64,000 nucleotides of DNA from Niabella insulamsoli (GTDB taxonomy: Bacteria > Bacteroidota > Bacteroidia > Chitinophagales > Chitinophagaceae), in the NCBI RefSeq assembly GCF_039652435.2, contig NZ_CP190246.1:2480001-2544000 (forward strand), written 5' to 3'. A program made the translations under genes and the position numbers. This document shows, in pieces, positions 43,671 to 53,700 of this stretch; within the stretch, counting starts at the first letter, position 1; each line of letters begins with the position of its first letter. The notes under the pieces were generated by a model, which did no database searches, was not told the origin of the DNA, and saw only the letters and a program-made list of their open reading frames with translations.

Positions 43671-44612
43671 ATGAGCGATAAAACCTACAAGGATCTGAGA
43701 ATTATTTATATGGGAACTCCTGAATTTGCTGTGGCCAGCCTCGACGCTCTGGTTAACGCAGGCTGCCATATCATAGCAGTTATCACAGCACCCGATAAGC
43801 CCGCCGGGCGTGGCATGGAGTTGACACAAAGTGCGGTGAAAAAATACGCTGTGAGTAAGGGCCTGCAAGTGCTACAGCCCGAAAAACTGAAGCACCCACA
43901 GTTCCTGGAAGAGCTGTCGGCTTTACAGGCAGATCTACAAATTTGCGTGGCGTTTCGAATGTTGCCCGAAGTGGTTTGGAATATGCCGCCGATGGGAACG
44001 ATCAATCTCCACGGATCGCTGCTGCCCCAATATCGTGGCGCCGCTCCCATTAACTGGGCTGTTATCAACGGAGAAAAGCAAACCGGTGTTACCACTTTTA
44101 AATTGAAGCATGAAATTGATACCGGAGATATTTTGCTGCAGGAACGTTTTGATATTTTGGAAACAGACACGGCGGGCATTGTTCATGATAAAATGATGCA
44201 CATTGGCGCCGCTTTATTGCTCGAGACGGTGAAAGGATTATCCGAAGGCCGGCTAAAAGAAATGCCGCAACTTATCTCAACGAATGAAACGGTGCACCAT
44301 GCGCCGAAAATCTTTACGGATACCTGCCTCATCGACGCCTCAAAACCCGTGGAAGATGTGTACAATCTTATTCGAGGACTATCGCCGTATCCTACAGCTT
44401 TTACTTTTTTAGACGGAAAAAAGTTAAAGATTTTTTCCTGCACAAAGATTGAAACGCCGCCTCAATCTGCGCCGGGCGCTTTTGAGACCGACCAAAAAAC
44501 TTTTTTAAGGCTGGCTTGCGCTAATGGGTATGTGCAACTCGAGGATGTTCAACTGGCAGGTAAAAAAAGAATGGCAGTTGCGGATTTTCTCAGGGGCTAT
44601 CGCTTCGAATAA
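43671..44612 (+). CDS. fmt: Methionyl-tRNA formyltransferase
   Basis: 313 residues, the normal length. IYMGTPEFAV at the start, the formyl-folate site INLHGSLLPQYRGAAPINWAVING (catalytic N112 and H114) and HEIDTGDIL (D150) match the E. coli Asn106-His108-Asp144 triad. The C-terminal OB-like domain begins at about 210. It formylates initiator Met-tRNA. It is monocistronic here, as the next gene is convergent, and is divergent from the FKBP gene. Confidence 0.97.
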   Translation: MSDKTYKDLRIIYMGTPEFAVASLDALVNAGCHIIAVITAPDKPAGRGMELTQSAVKKYAVSKGLQVLQPEKLKHPQFLEELSALQADLQICVAFRMLPEVVWNMPPMGTINLHGSLLPQYRGAAPINWAVINGEKQTGVTTFKLKHEIDTGDILLQERFDILETDTAGIVHDKMMHIGAALLLETVKGLSEGRLKEMPQLISTNETVHHAPKIFTDTCLIDASKPVEDVYNLIRGLSPYPTAFTFLDGKKLKIFSCTKIETPPQSAPGAFETDQKTFLRLACANGYVQLEDVQLAGKKRMAVADFLRGYRFE

Positions 44613-44647
44613 GCAAACCCTTTTCGTGATTCGGAAATACTGACGAT

Positions 44648-45118
44648 TTATTTTGATTGAAGCATTTTGCGGAGGATCACGATTTGTCCTAAATGGTAAT
44701 AGCTGTGTTCTATCACCCCTTCAATATTTCTTAAAAAAGAACCGTATTTTTCGTCTATGAAAGGTTGATCCAACTGAGTGTCGGGCATCTTTGCCACTTC
44801 GGCCGCAAAAGCTTCCGCATTGTGAAGTAATGTATCGACCAGCTGGCGCCACTCCTCTTCTGAAGAAATCGGCGGCAGATCAAAACTAAATTTGTCGCGG
44901 ATGGTAAGTGTGCCGGTTTTAAAGGCATCTAAAAGCCCGCGCAAATAATAATTAATGTGAAAGGTGAGCGCTGCAATACTATTTAAATCGGATCGCACCG
45001 CAATAGCTGTTTCAAACGAAGTTTGCGCTAGCTGCTCTTTATAATTGGTATTAGCAATCCATTTTCCATTAAGAAAAACTTCACGAATGCGGCCGGCTGC
45101 AAATTCACTGCGATCCAT
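44648..45118 (-). CDS. DinB-like four-helix-bundle protein (DUF1572-like)
   Basis: 156 residues, helical throughout. His residues in LTFHINYYLRG and in the C-terminal EHSYYHLGQIVILRKML are spaced as the metal ligands of DinB/YfiT-fold proteins, whose members include thiol transferases; most have no proven activity. It lies 12 bases behind the wall-associated protein gene on the same strand, so the two may be cotranscribed. Function remains unassigned. Confidence 0.7.
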   Translation of the reverse strand: MDRSEFAAGRIREVFLNGKWIANTNYKEQLAQTSFETAIAVRSDLNSIAALTFHINYYLRGLLDAFKTGTLTIRDKFSFDLPPISSEEEWRQLVDTLLHNAEAFAAEVAKMPDTQLDQPFIDEKYGSFLRNIEGVIEHSYYHLGQIVILRKMLQSK

Positions 45119-45130
45119 CGATCCTATTAA

Positions 45131-46825
45131 TTAATACGTTACCATTACATTAAACTTATCAGTGTTGTCTGTTTGTATTTTCCTGGCAGCCGCCTCACTG
45201 ATCCGAACATCAAACCCTTCGCTATACTGCACCCCTTCCATTTTACCCAAAACTTTGGCATAAACCATTTTGTTATTTGCCGGATTGGTAATTTTTACCA
45301 AAGATCCGGGTGCAGCGCCATCCATCAGGATATAATATTTGCCATCATTCCATCCCCTGTCAGTCTTGAATATGCCAGAAGCAAAGGTTTTTTCTGAAGT
45401 AAAATTGGGGTTCACCGATTTTTCATAATCCGCTTTAAAATATCCCGTTTCGTCCGGCGTGGCTGCTGCCGATTCATTCGTGTTTTTTGCGGTTATTTTT
45501 TCTGACACCAACGCAGCGGCCTTTTCATCCTCTTCTTTCTTTTTAGCCTCAGCAATTGCCTTCTCGTTGGCAGCTGCCTCAGCAGCGATTCGCTTAGCTT
45601 CCTCAGCCTGTGCCGCAGCTAATTGTTCGGCTTCTTTTTGTGCTAAAGAAGGTTTACCATCTAGCGAAAGAAATTTAGAAGCAATATATCCCTGGTTGCC
45701 ATCGTCCATGCGAATTTCAGCCCATTCGCTATTTACATTTTTTACGAGCATTAACACATCATCCTGCTGTGCAATCCCAACTACTTCCTGATCCGTGGAC
45801 GGCCCTTTTCTAATATTAATATTGGTACCATAAACCTTAGCCTTTTTCAAATCGGCGACTTTGGGCGGCGCCGGCTTTTTGTTATCGGTTTGAAGAAACT
45901 GCAAAGCCATATAACCCTCAACGCCGTCTTTAGTGCGAATGGAAGCCCACTCATTATTGACGTTTTTAAGCAGGTCTACTTCATCGTTTAGCTGCGCAAT
46001 CGCCACCACTTCATTATCGGTTGACGGGCCTTTCCTGATATTGATATTTGTACCCGTAATTACAGCTTTTTTTCCTTTGGTGTTCGATTTTGTAGAAGTA
46101 GGTGTCGCAATTTTCTTATCAGATATTTGCAAAAATTCAGAAGCTATAAAACCTTCCACCCCGCCGCTGGTGCGGATGGAACTCCACTCATCATTGACTT
46201 TCTTCAACACATCCACTATTTCATATTGCTGCGCTGTGCCCACCACTTCCTGATCGGTGGAGGGCCCTTTCCTGATATTGATATTTGATCCTGTAATGAC
46301 AGCCTGGCGACCTACAGTGGCGCCTGCTTTTGCAGCCGGTTGGGTTGCTTCTGATTTTTTCGCCGTCTCTTCCTCCGGGCTACCCACCCCTTTGGGCAGA
46401 TAGCCGACTATAATTTCCTGTCCCTTTTTAACATCCTGGTTATCTTTAAGGTCGTTCCAGATGCGGATATTTTTCACCGGCATCTTGGCAAAAAGGTTGC
46501 TTACTGACTTTAAATTTTCTCGGCCCTCAACCACATAATAAACAGGGGCGCCCGTTCCAAAACGGGTTTCTTCCAGTGATTTGATTGGAATTTTCAGTAC
46601 CTGGCCAATATTTAAACCGGCATTTTTATCGAGCTTATTGGCAGCAGCGAGATCGCTGATGTTCACGTTATACGCACGCGCGATCGCGTACAAACCTTCC
46701 TTAGGCGCTACTTTATGAGTAATGACTACATTTCTGCCTGATTTGGTTGCTACTATTTTATTGCCTTGCGCGGTTGCCCATCCTGATATGAAAACAATGC
46801 CTGCCAGTAAAAAAAACTTCCTCAT
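45131..46825 (-). CDS. LysM / triple SH3b / RlpA-like-barrel cell-wall protein
   Basis: 564 residues. The signal peptide is 1-20 (GWATAQ). One clear LysM (about 34-80) is followed by a second, weaker LysM (about 96-141). Three tandem SH3b domains follow (about 174-235, 254-313, 329-388), each opening with the near-identical NINIRKGPSTDQEVV. Then comes an Ala/Glu/Lys-rich helix (about 393-440) and a C-terminal double-psi-barrel-like domain (about 480-564, KITNPANNKMVYAKVLGKM). The modules point to a periplasmic peptidoglycan-binding protein. The barrel lacks an obvious lytic catalytic pair, so a structural or targeting role is as likely as enzymatic activity. Confidence 0.85.
   Translation of the reverse strand: MRKFFLLAGIVFISGWATAQGNKIVATKSGRNVVITHKVAPKEGLYAIARAYNVNISDLAAANKLDKNAGLNIGQVLKIPIKSLEETRFGTGAPVYYVVEGRENLKSVSNLFAKMPVKNIRIWNDLKDNQDVKKGQEIIVGYLPKGVGSPEEETAKKSEATQPAAKAGATVGRQAVITGSNINIRKGPSTDQEVVGTAQQYEIVDVLKKVNDEWSSIRTSGGVEGFIASEFLQISDKKIATPTSTKSNTKGKKAVITGTNINIRKGPSTDNEVVAIAQLNDEVDLLKNVNNEWASIRTKDGVEGYMALQFLQTDNKKPAPPKVADLKKAKVYGTNINIRKGPSTDQEVVGIAQQDDVLMLVKNVNSEWAEIRMDDGNQGYIASKFLSLDGKPSLAQKEAEQLAAAQAEEAKRIAAEAAANEKAIAEAKKKEEDEKAAALVSEKITAKNTNESAAATPDETGYFKADYEKSVNPNFTSEKTFASGIFKTDRGWNDGKYYILMDGAAPGSLVKITNPANNKMVYAKVLGKMEGVQYSEGFDVRISEAAARKIQTDNTDKFNVMVTY
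45670..46305 (-). repeat. Three tandem SH3b-coding repeats
   Basis: Three copies of an about 230-bp unit encode the SH3b domains. The best-conserved part (NINIRKGPSTDQ coding) lies near 46265, 46032 and 45800. Nucleotide similarity is high enough in these cores to allow recombination between copies. Confidence 0.7.
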
Positions 46826-47027
46826 ACTTTAAAAACTAATCAATTTAATGCATGCAAATCTACAATAATCTTATTGCGCAACTGCATCGCATTTACTAAA
46901 GATGTCTCAAAATTAAGCAAATAGACAGGCTCAGACAACCAATAGTTATCCCCCAAAGGTGAATTGCGACAGGTATTAACCTTTTCAATAAAAATCTGTT
47001 ATTAAGTAGAGTCTATTTATAAATAAT

Positions 47028-47035
47028 TACCTTTG
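47028..47035 (+). promoter_or_regulatory. -7 promoter box of panD
   Basis: TACCTTTG fits the TAnnTTTG consensus and lies seven bases before the panD ATG, so the transcript would have little or no leader. A -33 TTTG at the expected distance is not convincing. Confidence 0.5.
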
Positions 47036-47042
47036 CGGCGCT

Positions 47043-47387
47043 ATGCAAATAGAAGTTTTAAAATCCAAGATCCATCGCGTTACCCTCACCGAGGCCAACC
47101 TCGATTATATGGGCAGTATTACCATTGACGAAGATTTAATGGACGCTGCAGGCCTTATCGAGAATGAAAAAGTACAGGTGGTGAACGTAAACAACGGCGA
47201 GCGGTTGGAAACCTATGTCATTCGCGGCAAACGTGGAAGCGGAACCATCTGCCTGAACGGGCCCGCTGCACGTAAAGGCATGGCGGGTGATATTATCGTC
47301 ATTATTGCTTACGCCAGCATGGAGTTTGAAGCCGCAAAATCCTTCCAGCCAAAAGTAATTTTCCCGAAGGCCGGCAATAAACTATAA
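47043..47387 (+). CDS. panD: Aspartate 1-decarboxylase
   Basis: 114 residues, the normal size. YMGSITID contains the self-cleavage site Gly24-Ser25, from which the pyruvoyl group forms. K9, H11, R54 and Y58 of the active site are all present. It makes beta-alanine for pantothenate and CoA synthesis. The next gene, encoding a membrane protein, follows after 22 bases and may be cotranscribed, though no functional tie is known. Confidence 0.97.
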   Translation: MQIEVLKSKIHRVTLTEANLDYMGSITIDEDLMDAAGLIENEKVQVVNVNNGERLETYVIRGKRGSGTICLNGPAARKGMAGDIIVIIAYASMEFEAAKSFQPKVIFPKAGNKL

Positions 47388-47409
47388 TATGTTTTTATCT
47401 CGTTGACAA

Positions 47410-48420
47410 ATGTCTAAACGGATTTCAACCATATTACAATACTGCTTTTTTCTGGGATTGGGCGGTTTCTTAATATGGTGGTCTTTAAAGGGTTTGACGC
47501 CTTCAGATAAACATTATATTTCGGTATCTCTTGGCCGCGCCAAATTCTGGCTGGTGATTCCTGGTTTAGCAGTTTTGATTTTAAGTCATTGGGTTCGAGC
47601 CCTGCGATGGAAACTGATTATCGAGCCGCTCGATTACCGCCCTTCCACCATCAACACATTTTTCGCTGTAATGATCGGCTATCTGGCCAACCAGGCTGTG
47701 CCTCGGCTTGGCGAAGTGTTAAGGTGTTCCACATTAACCCGCTACGAAAAAATACCGATGGATAAGCTGGTGGGCACCGTGATTCTCGAGCGGCTTGTAG
47801 ATGTCGTTTGCCTGGGCGTTATTTTTGCCATTGCTCTTTTAGCCCAGCCACACCTTTATCAAACCATCATCGACACTTTTTTTCCTTCGCAAAGCGAAAG
47901 CGGCCCCTCCCATTTAGTGCTTTATGCGGTGTTGGCACTATTGGGCATTGGTATTGCTTTGGTGCTTTGGATGTTGATCACGAAAAAAAAAGCAGCCGAT
48001 CTTGTAAGATTAATCAGAAAAATAGTCGCGCATGTTTGGCAGGGATTCGCGGCCATTAAATCTTTGAAAAGGCCCTTTACCTTTATTTTCTACAGCCTCG
48101 CCATCTGGTTGCTCTATGCGCTCAGCGTTTATATCGGTTTTTTAATGCTTGAAGAAACCCAACAATTCGGCTTTATCGAAGCGCTGACGGTTTTATGCGC
48201 CGGAAGCCTCGGCATGATAGCAACGCCCGGTGGTGTGGGCGCTTACGCTTTTTTGGTGCAGCAAACGATGTTGTTATATCATTTAAACGCCGGCGTGGGA
48301 CTGGCTTTGGGGTGGCTGCTCTGGATTGTGCAAGTGGTCGTGGTTGTTATATTTGGTGCACTCAGTTTATTGGCGCTCCCCGTTTTCAACCGAAACCGCC
48401 GGACGGCAGTGCCGTCTTAA
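47410..48420 (+). CDS. YbhN/lysylphosphatidylglycerol-synthase-TM-region family membrane protein
   Basis: 336 residues with about eight membrane helices. Family hallmarks are LRALRWKLIIEPL after the second helix, the NQAVPRLGEVLRCSTLTRYE segment (helical hairpin with the conserved Pro-Arg-x-Gly-Glu), EALTVLCAGSLGMIATPGGVGAYAF, and a final aromatic-rich helix. Such proteins move or flip lipids or are the membrane part of MprF; no synthase domain is attached here. The substrate is unknown. Confidence 0.85.
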   Translation: MSKRISTILQYCFFLGLGGFLIWWSLKGLTPSDKHYISVSLGRAKFWLVIPGLAVLILSHWVRALRWKLIIEPLDYRPSTINTFFAVMIGYLANQAVPRLGEVLRCSTLTRYEKIPMDKLVGTVILERLVDVVCLGVIFAIALLAQPHLYQTIIDTFFPSQSESGPSHLVLYAVLALLGIGIALVLWMLITKKKAADLVRLIRKIVAHVWQGFAAIKSLKRPFTFIFYSLAIWLLYALSVYIGFLMLEETQQFGFIEALTVLCAGSLGMIATPGGVGAYAFLVQQTMLLYHLNAGVGLALGWLLWIVQVVVVVIFGALSLLALPVFNRNRRTAVPS

Positions 48421-48435
48421 TCGCCACAAATACTT

Positions 48436-49800
48436 TTACTGATGAAATACAATCTTTGTATTGCCAATCCAAAAGAAATCGCCGTCTTTTAAATTAACTT
48501 TTAGATGCTGCGTCAAACGCTGAGTATTGCTTTCTGTATTATAAAAAGTTCCGTTTTTGCTGGGCCCCGCATCACTCAGTTGATAAACGAATGCGCCATT
48601 GTAAAGGCGCTTTCGCGAAATCTGGCAATGATTTTTTGAAATAAATTTATCGCCAGTGGCGATGGCAAAATCAGCGGCTGCATAATTCGCACCGGGTGTA
48701 AACCGGCCCACCGTCGTAAAATCTTTGCTCAAATGATAGGTTTGCGCTTCGGTTAAAAAATTGGCGATCACTTCGAGGCAGGGCTTTTTCATATCAATCG
48801 TCAGGCCCTCTGCAGGATCGATATGGATCACTTCTGATTCCGGAGGTTTGGGGATCGCAATATTCCCTTCGATCCCGTCATAATAAAAACTGCTTAGCTG
48901 CCGCCCCGTTTTAAACCGGTCCGCCGGATTTTTTTCCAAACATTTTTTTATCAGCATTTCGAGCCATTCAGGTATATCGCAGCCAGCTTCGCCACCATCC
49001 GCCCGCAACACTTCCATTCTTTTTTCGCAGATATCAGGAATGGTCGCCGTACGGTGCTTTTCTTCCAAAGCAATCATTTCCCCTGTCGTTTTATAATCCT
49101 TTACCGGAAAAGGCACCGTGCCGGTGAGCAACTCGTAGATCACAATCCCAAGGCTGTAAATGTCGGAGGGCGCGTCCACGAAAGCGCCGTTCCATTTTTC
49201 CGGGGCTTTATATTCGGCCATACCCTCTTCCTTCTTACTATGCCTCACCGCGTCGGGATCAGAAAAAGACAAGCCAAAATCGATGAGTACATAACGAAAG
49301 GAACCGTCCTCATTTTTCGTTCGGAGAATATTTTTAGAATTAATATCATTATGAACGACCGCGTTTCTTTTTCTGAAAACCGAATCGTCGTTACTGGCCG
49401 CTCCGGCTTGCCCGGGCAGATAATAATGGTGGCAGTAATTGAGTGCGCTCGCGATTTGCTCTATAAAGTCCAAAGTATCCTCTATCGAAAAATACCCCTC
49501 TTTTTTTAAGATGTTTTCGATTGTCTCTCCATCAATAAACTCCATCTCCAGGGAAGGCTTGTGGTCGAGTATCAACTCTTCGTAAACATTTACAATATTG
49601 GGATGATCTAATTTTTTGAGAATATCCACTTCTTCTTTAAAATCCCTGTATTCCTTTTGCTGTTCATTTTCAATAGTTAGGTCTAATTGCTTTAATGCGA
49701 CGATATCGCCATCGGCCTTTCGGCGCGCTTTGAAAACCGCCGAAAAACCGCCATGTCCCAAGACTTTTAAAATATCATAAGATGTTGATAAATCCGTCAT
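48436..49800 (-). CDS. Ser/Thr protein kinase with C-terminal FHA domain
   Basis: 454 residues, no membrane segment. The kinase domain (about 8-300) has the Gly-rich loop LGHGGFSAVF, Lys 37 in VALKQLD, catalytic loop HNDINSKN with D152, and IDFGLSFSD. The usual HRD Arg is Asn, so it is a non-RD kinase, often not controlled by activation-loop phosphorylation. The FHA domain (about 355-452) has TVGRFTPG and ISKNHCQIS, the phosphothreonine-binding Gly-Arg and Ser-x-x-His. It is the last gene of the six-gene signalling/wall operon and may bind phosphorylated products of the other kinase. Confidence 0.9.
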   Translation of the reverse strand: MTDLSTSYDILKVLGHGGFSAVFKARRKADGDIVALKQLDLTIENEQQKEYRDFKEEVDILKKLDHPNIVNVYEELILDHKPSLEMEFIDGETIENILKKEGYFSIEDTLDFIEQIASALNYCHHYYLPGQAGAASNDDSVFRKRNAVVHNDINSKNILRTKNEDGSFRYVLIDFGLSFSDPDAVRHSKKEEGMAEYKAPEKWNGAFVDAPSDIYSLGIVIYELLTGTVPFPVKDYKTTGEMIALEEKHRTATIPDICEKRMEVLRADGGEAGCDIPEWLEMLIKKCLEKNPADRFKTGRQLSSFYYDGIEGNIAIPKPPESEVIHIDPAEGLTIDMKKPCLEVIANFLTEAQTYHLSKDFTTVGRFTPGANYAAADFAIATGDKFISKNHCQISRKRLYNGAFVYQLSDAGPSKNGTFYNTESNTQRLTQHLKVNLKDGDFFWIGNTKIVFHQ

Positions 49801-49817
49801 ACGCGCTACCCTGTCGT

Positions 49818-50717
49818 TTACATTTTTTGATCAATAATTGAGAACTCGAGCACGATCTTATCGTTAAAACAAATCGAATCTCCGTCTTTCAGTATATGCG
49901 GCACGGCGGCCTGGCTTAAACTAACGCCAGCATAATCGTTTTGACTGGTATTGTAGATTTTAATCTTATGCGACGGATTGTTGAGGAATTTGGAGCGGTA
50001 AATTTTAAACGCGCCCAAATCTTTATCAAAAATAATATTGGCATGCGCGCGGCTGATATAATTGTTGATCTTGTACTGCTCTTCATCTTTCTCTTCAATC
50101 CCCACAAAGGCGATATCATTATGAATCTTCGGGCCGTTTTCAATTTTAGGATCCTTACATCTGCCGATAAAATAATTTTTGTTAGAAGACTCCAAAATAT
50201 ACTCCGGCTCCCAGGTAATACCTTCGGTGGCGACTACGCGGGCGCTGACTTTTTTCAATGTTTGTCCGGGTGTTAACACTTCCGCGCCCAGGCCGTCCAT
50301 TATTTTTGTAACCTTGTCTGACAGCGGTGAGTTGTGCAAAACCTCTAATTTAAAATCATCAGTGTAAGCTACATCTTTCGACTTAAAAGCCCTTTTCACC
50401 TGTTTCAAAAAGTCAGGGTCATCGATCAAAGTTTTTATAGCCACATTCTCAATGGCGCTTTCAGCAAACCGCGAATGAAAAGCAACGCCTGTAATTCTGC
50501 TATTGCTGTGCCCCAACATTTTAATGCCTGAAGTTATGGCGCCGATCGCCACTTCTTTCAGCTCCTCAATATTATGAAAACTTCGATCTTTCTTGATAGC
50601 CGGGCTGCCCGAGTTTGGGGTGGCTTTTTCCTGAACGGGAACAGGCGATATTTCCGCATCGTCGTCGGCATTCAATTTATCAGAGAATTGCTTTAATTTC
50701 TTTTTTAACCAGTTCAT
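49818..50717 (-). CDS. FHA-domain protein (FhaA-like layout)
   Basis: 299 residues. After a basic amphipathic start (MNWLKKKLKQF) an N-terminal domain of about 50-175 residues is not firmly recognised, but its size and place recall the FhaA N-terminal domain. The C-terminal FHA domain (about 205-297) contains NYFIGRCKDP, YISRAHANIIFDK and KDGDSICFNDKIVLEF, so the phosphothreonine pocket is intact. It is cytoplasmic and has a 10-base gap to the FtsW-PBP fusion gene upstream. The probable role is to recruit phosphorylated kinase or wall-synthesis partners. Confidence 0.8.
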   Translation of the reverse strand: MNWLKKKLKQFSDKLNADDDAEISPVPVQEKATPNSGSPAIKKDRSFHNIEELKEVAIGAITSGIKMLGHSNSRITGVAFHSRFAESAIENVAIKTLIDDPDFLKQVKRAFKSKDVAYTDDFKLEVLHNSPLSDKVTKIMDGLGAEVLTPGQTLKKVSARVVATEGITWEPEYILESSNKNYFIGRCKDPKIENGPKIHNDIAFVGIEEKDEEQYKINNYISRAHANIIFDKDLGAFKIYRSKFLNNPSHKIKIYNTSQNDYAGVSLSQAAVPHILKDGDSICFNDKIVLEFSIIDQKM

Positions 50718-50727
50718 TTCTTTTCAT

Positions 50728-53700
50728 TTAAAAATACCCGGAAGCCTTCAGACGCTTTAACATGTCTATCGCCAATTGCTTCGCAAACTCAGAGTTACCG
50801 ATCTCTTCAATGCGGATGGTAAAGGCAATGGGCGCCCCTAGCTTTGGTGAAGGCACATAAAAAGTGTACCAGGCATCGGTAACGCGCTTGCGAATGGTTT
50901 TGCCATTTTGAATAATAATTTTATCGCGCTCCGGACTGCCGGTTTTACCATACACCGCGAGCCCGGTAGCGGCCGCGGCTTTGGCAGATTGTTCTTTCAT
51001 GAAACCGGCCATTATGTTTGAAGCGCCGGCATGCTTTGCAATTGGCAAAGCCGGATCCAGGTGTTCTGGCTCGTTCCAGGAGCGAAACAAAAAGCGCGAG
51101 GGCATTAGCGAATCTTTATTGGCGATGGCGCCGCTCATTTTTGCCAGGTGCAAAGGCGTCGCCATCAGCTCGCCCTGACCCCATGCAATGTTGGAATAAT
51201 GAGACTGAAAGCGTTTGCGCGTGTTTACCAGCCTGCGGTTTTTAGTAAAATAAACCTGCCGGCCATCATCCAAAAAGGAATTCCATTCTTTAAAATACTT
51301 TTCGCTATTATAATCTTCCGGGCGTTTAAAGTTAAAGCCGCCGCGATTGATAATATTCATGCCCAATAAATCATATAAATGAAATAGCGACGCCTGGAGC
51401 TTTTTCTCGTTTGCCAATTTTATAAAATAAACATTGCTCGAACGCACAATGGCCTGATGCATATCGACCTTTACATTCGAAGGTTCGTCGGCCCTGATCA
51501 CTTCCGCCGGGTAAACAAAAAAATTGAACCTTGAAGCATCGAGGCCATATTGATTAAAGGCCGCATACGCATCAATAATTTTTACCGTGGATCCGGGGCG
51601 CGAAGCGAAGGTGAGTCCAAGATCGCGCGGAACAACCATCCGATCATGAAAAATTTGCTTATAAATATTGCGGTAGTCTTCAGGCTGTATATTACTGATC
51701 AGCTTTTGATCTTTATAGGATGGAGACGGGTTGGCAGCAGACGCAAGTACATCACCCGTTTTTGAGTTAACTGCCACTACCGAGGTCCTGAAATCTTTAT
51801 ACGGCGCCTGCGATTGAATCAGGCTGTTGATCTTTTCGTTCATCAACACATCCATCGATAGCCAGATATCTTTTTTCTTATTACTTTGGGCTTTGATGAG
51901 CTCGCTATTTTTTCCTGCTTTAATAAAAGGAGCCAGCGCGCTATAATCATATCGGCTCAGTTCGTTTTCCGTGGTTGTTTCGGGCAGGAATTTATTTTCC
52001 TTAAAACGCGTAGTGGTGCGTTGCGTGCTGGTGTAATGCACTTCAAATCCCCGAAGCGTCGTGAAGTGGCGATACTCCGCGGCATAAGCGGCATGCTCCT
52101 CCTTTGCGATTTCTTTGTTGTAATCGCCGAGCCAAAAAAGCAAATCCGACCCAAAAGGATAATATCGATCCTGCGGCCTTGCTAATTGCTCTTTATACAA
52201 AACCGCATCGGCGCCCATATTCAACAAACGAATACGATTTTTTTCAAATAAAGCCCGGTCAGACGTAGCCAACAACACGCCATTGCGATCATAGATGTTG
52301 CCAGCTTTGATCTCCCGAAGCATTAAACTTATACGCGGGTTATAACTATACTGCCAGGCGCCCTGCCGGTTGAGCACCAGCGCCGGTTTGGTAATATATT
52401 CATCAGACTTCAACTGGTACCAAATAAGACATCCGGTGAAAATGAAAACAACGGCAAAAAAACTAAGTATGGCATAGGCATTTACATTATCAAAATGTTT
52501 TTTTACATACTCCATTTCGATGGCTTCGCCTCGTTCATTCGACATGACCAAAACGAAAAGAAAAGCAATAAGGGTAAAAATAATGCCCGCATTCCCCTTA
52601 CTTAAAAAAGGAACGGAAATTCCTGTTAGCGGCAGCAAGCCCAGCGAACCGGCGCCGATCAGGATCAATTGAAGCATTGTAGCGATGGCCACGCCAGCCA
52701 TCAGGTAAAACATAAAAGATTTGCCTGTTCTCCTTGCCGCCAAAATGCAGCGATATACCAATAAACCAAAGGCGAAAAACAAAGCGATTAGCGTTACCAT
52801 GCCCAGCTCCTCGCCGATGCTTTGAAGAATCATATCGGTGTGATGCGCCGGCATTACATTAGACAAACCCCGGCCCAGCCCCTGCCCCAGGATACCGCCG
52901 GAGTTGAGCGACCAAACGCCTTGTGCTACCTGGTCGCCTCCCAACAATTGGTTTTCCCAAATATTGGCAAACATGCCGTTTCTGTCGGCCAGCCTTTCGG
53001 TGAATGAAAACGGTAGGGCAGCCAGTAAAATAAAAGAAGATATAATTAAAATGATAAAGAAAACGGACTCATACTTTTTTCTGAAAAAAGCAAAACCAAA
53101 ACTGACTGCGCAGGCCAAAAGCGCCAGCCAGGGCAAATAATTGCTTTCGGGTGTGTTTAGAAACTTACCCGTAAGAAAAAGGAGCAGGCCGAATAAGGCA
53201 GCCGCAGCCATCATTTCAAAAAACTCTTCCTTGGCAAAAGAGTAGAAGAAAAGAAAGGTTAAACACAAAACGATCGCGGGGCCCAAATCTCCGAGTACAG
53301 CATAAATCGCAAGCAGAAAAAGCAACAAGCCGAACATTAAAAGATTATTCTTTATGAGCCAGCGGTTATCAGGTATATTGCGAAAATATCCAGCGTTTAC
53401 CGTAAAGTAAGCTGCGAAGAACACGACCATTAAATACTTCGAAAGCTCGCTTACCTGCAAACCGAAGAGATTTACTTTCACGCCGCTTCCCTCCGGGCCG
53501 GATCCGAAAATGGCTAAAAGTAACATCAGGCCGATCGACGCCAGCAACCAGGTGTAACCTCGGGGCGCTTTCAACTGATGGGCAAAAGGCAGCCATTTGT
53601 AAACGGGATCGAACCATTGAGAATGATAAAACCGGTTGACCGGATTAGCTTTAAAAACAAAGATCAAAACGGTAAACAAACCTAAAACAAGCGCAGCATA

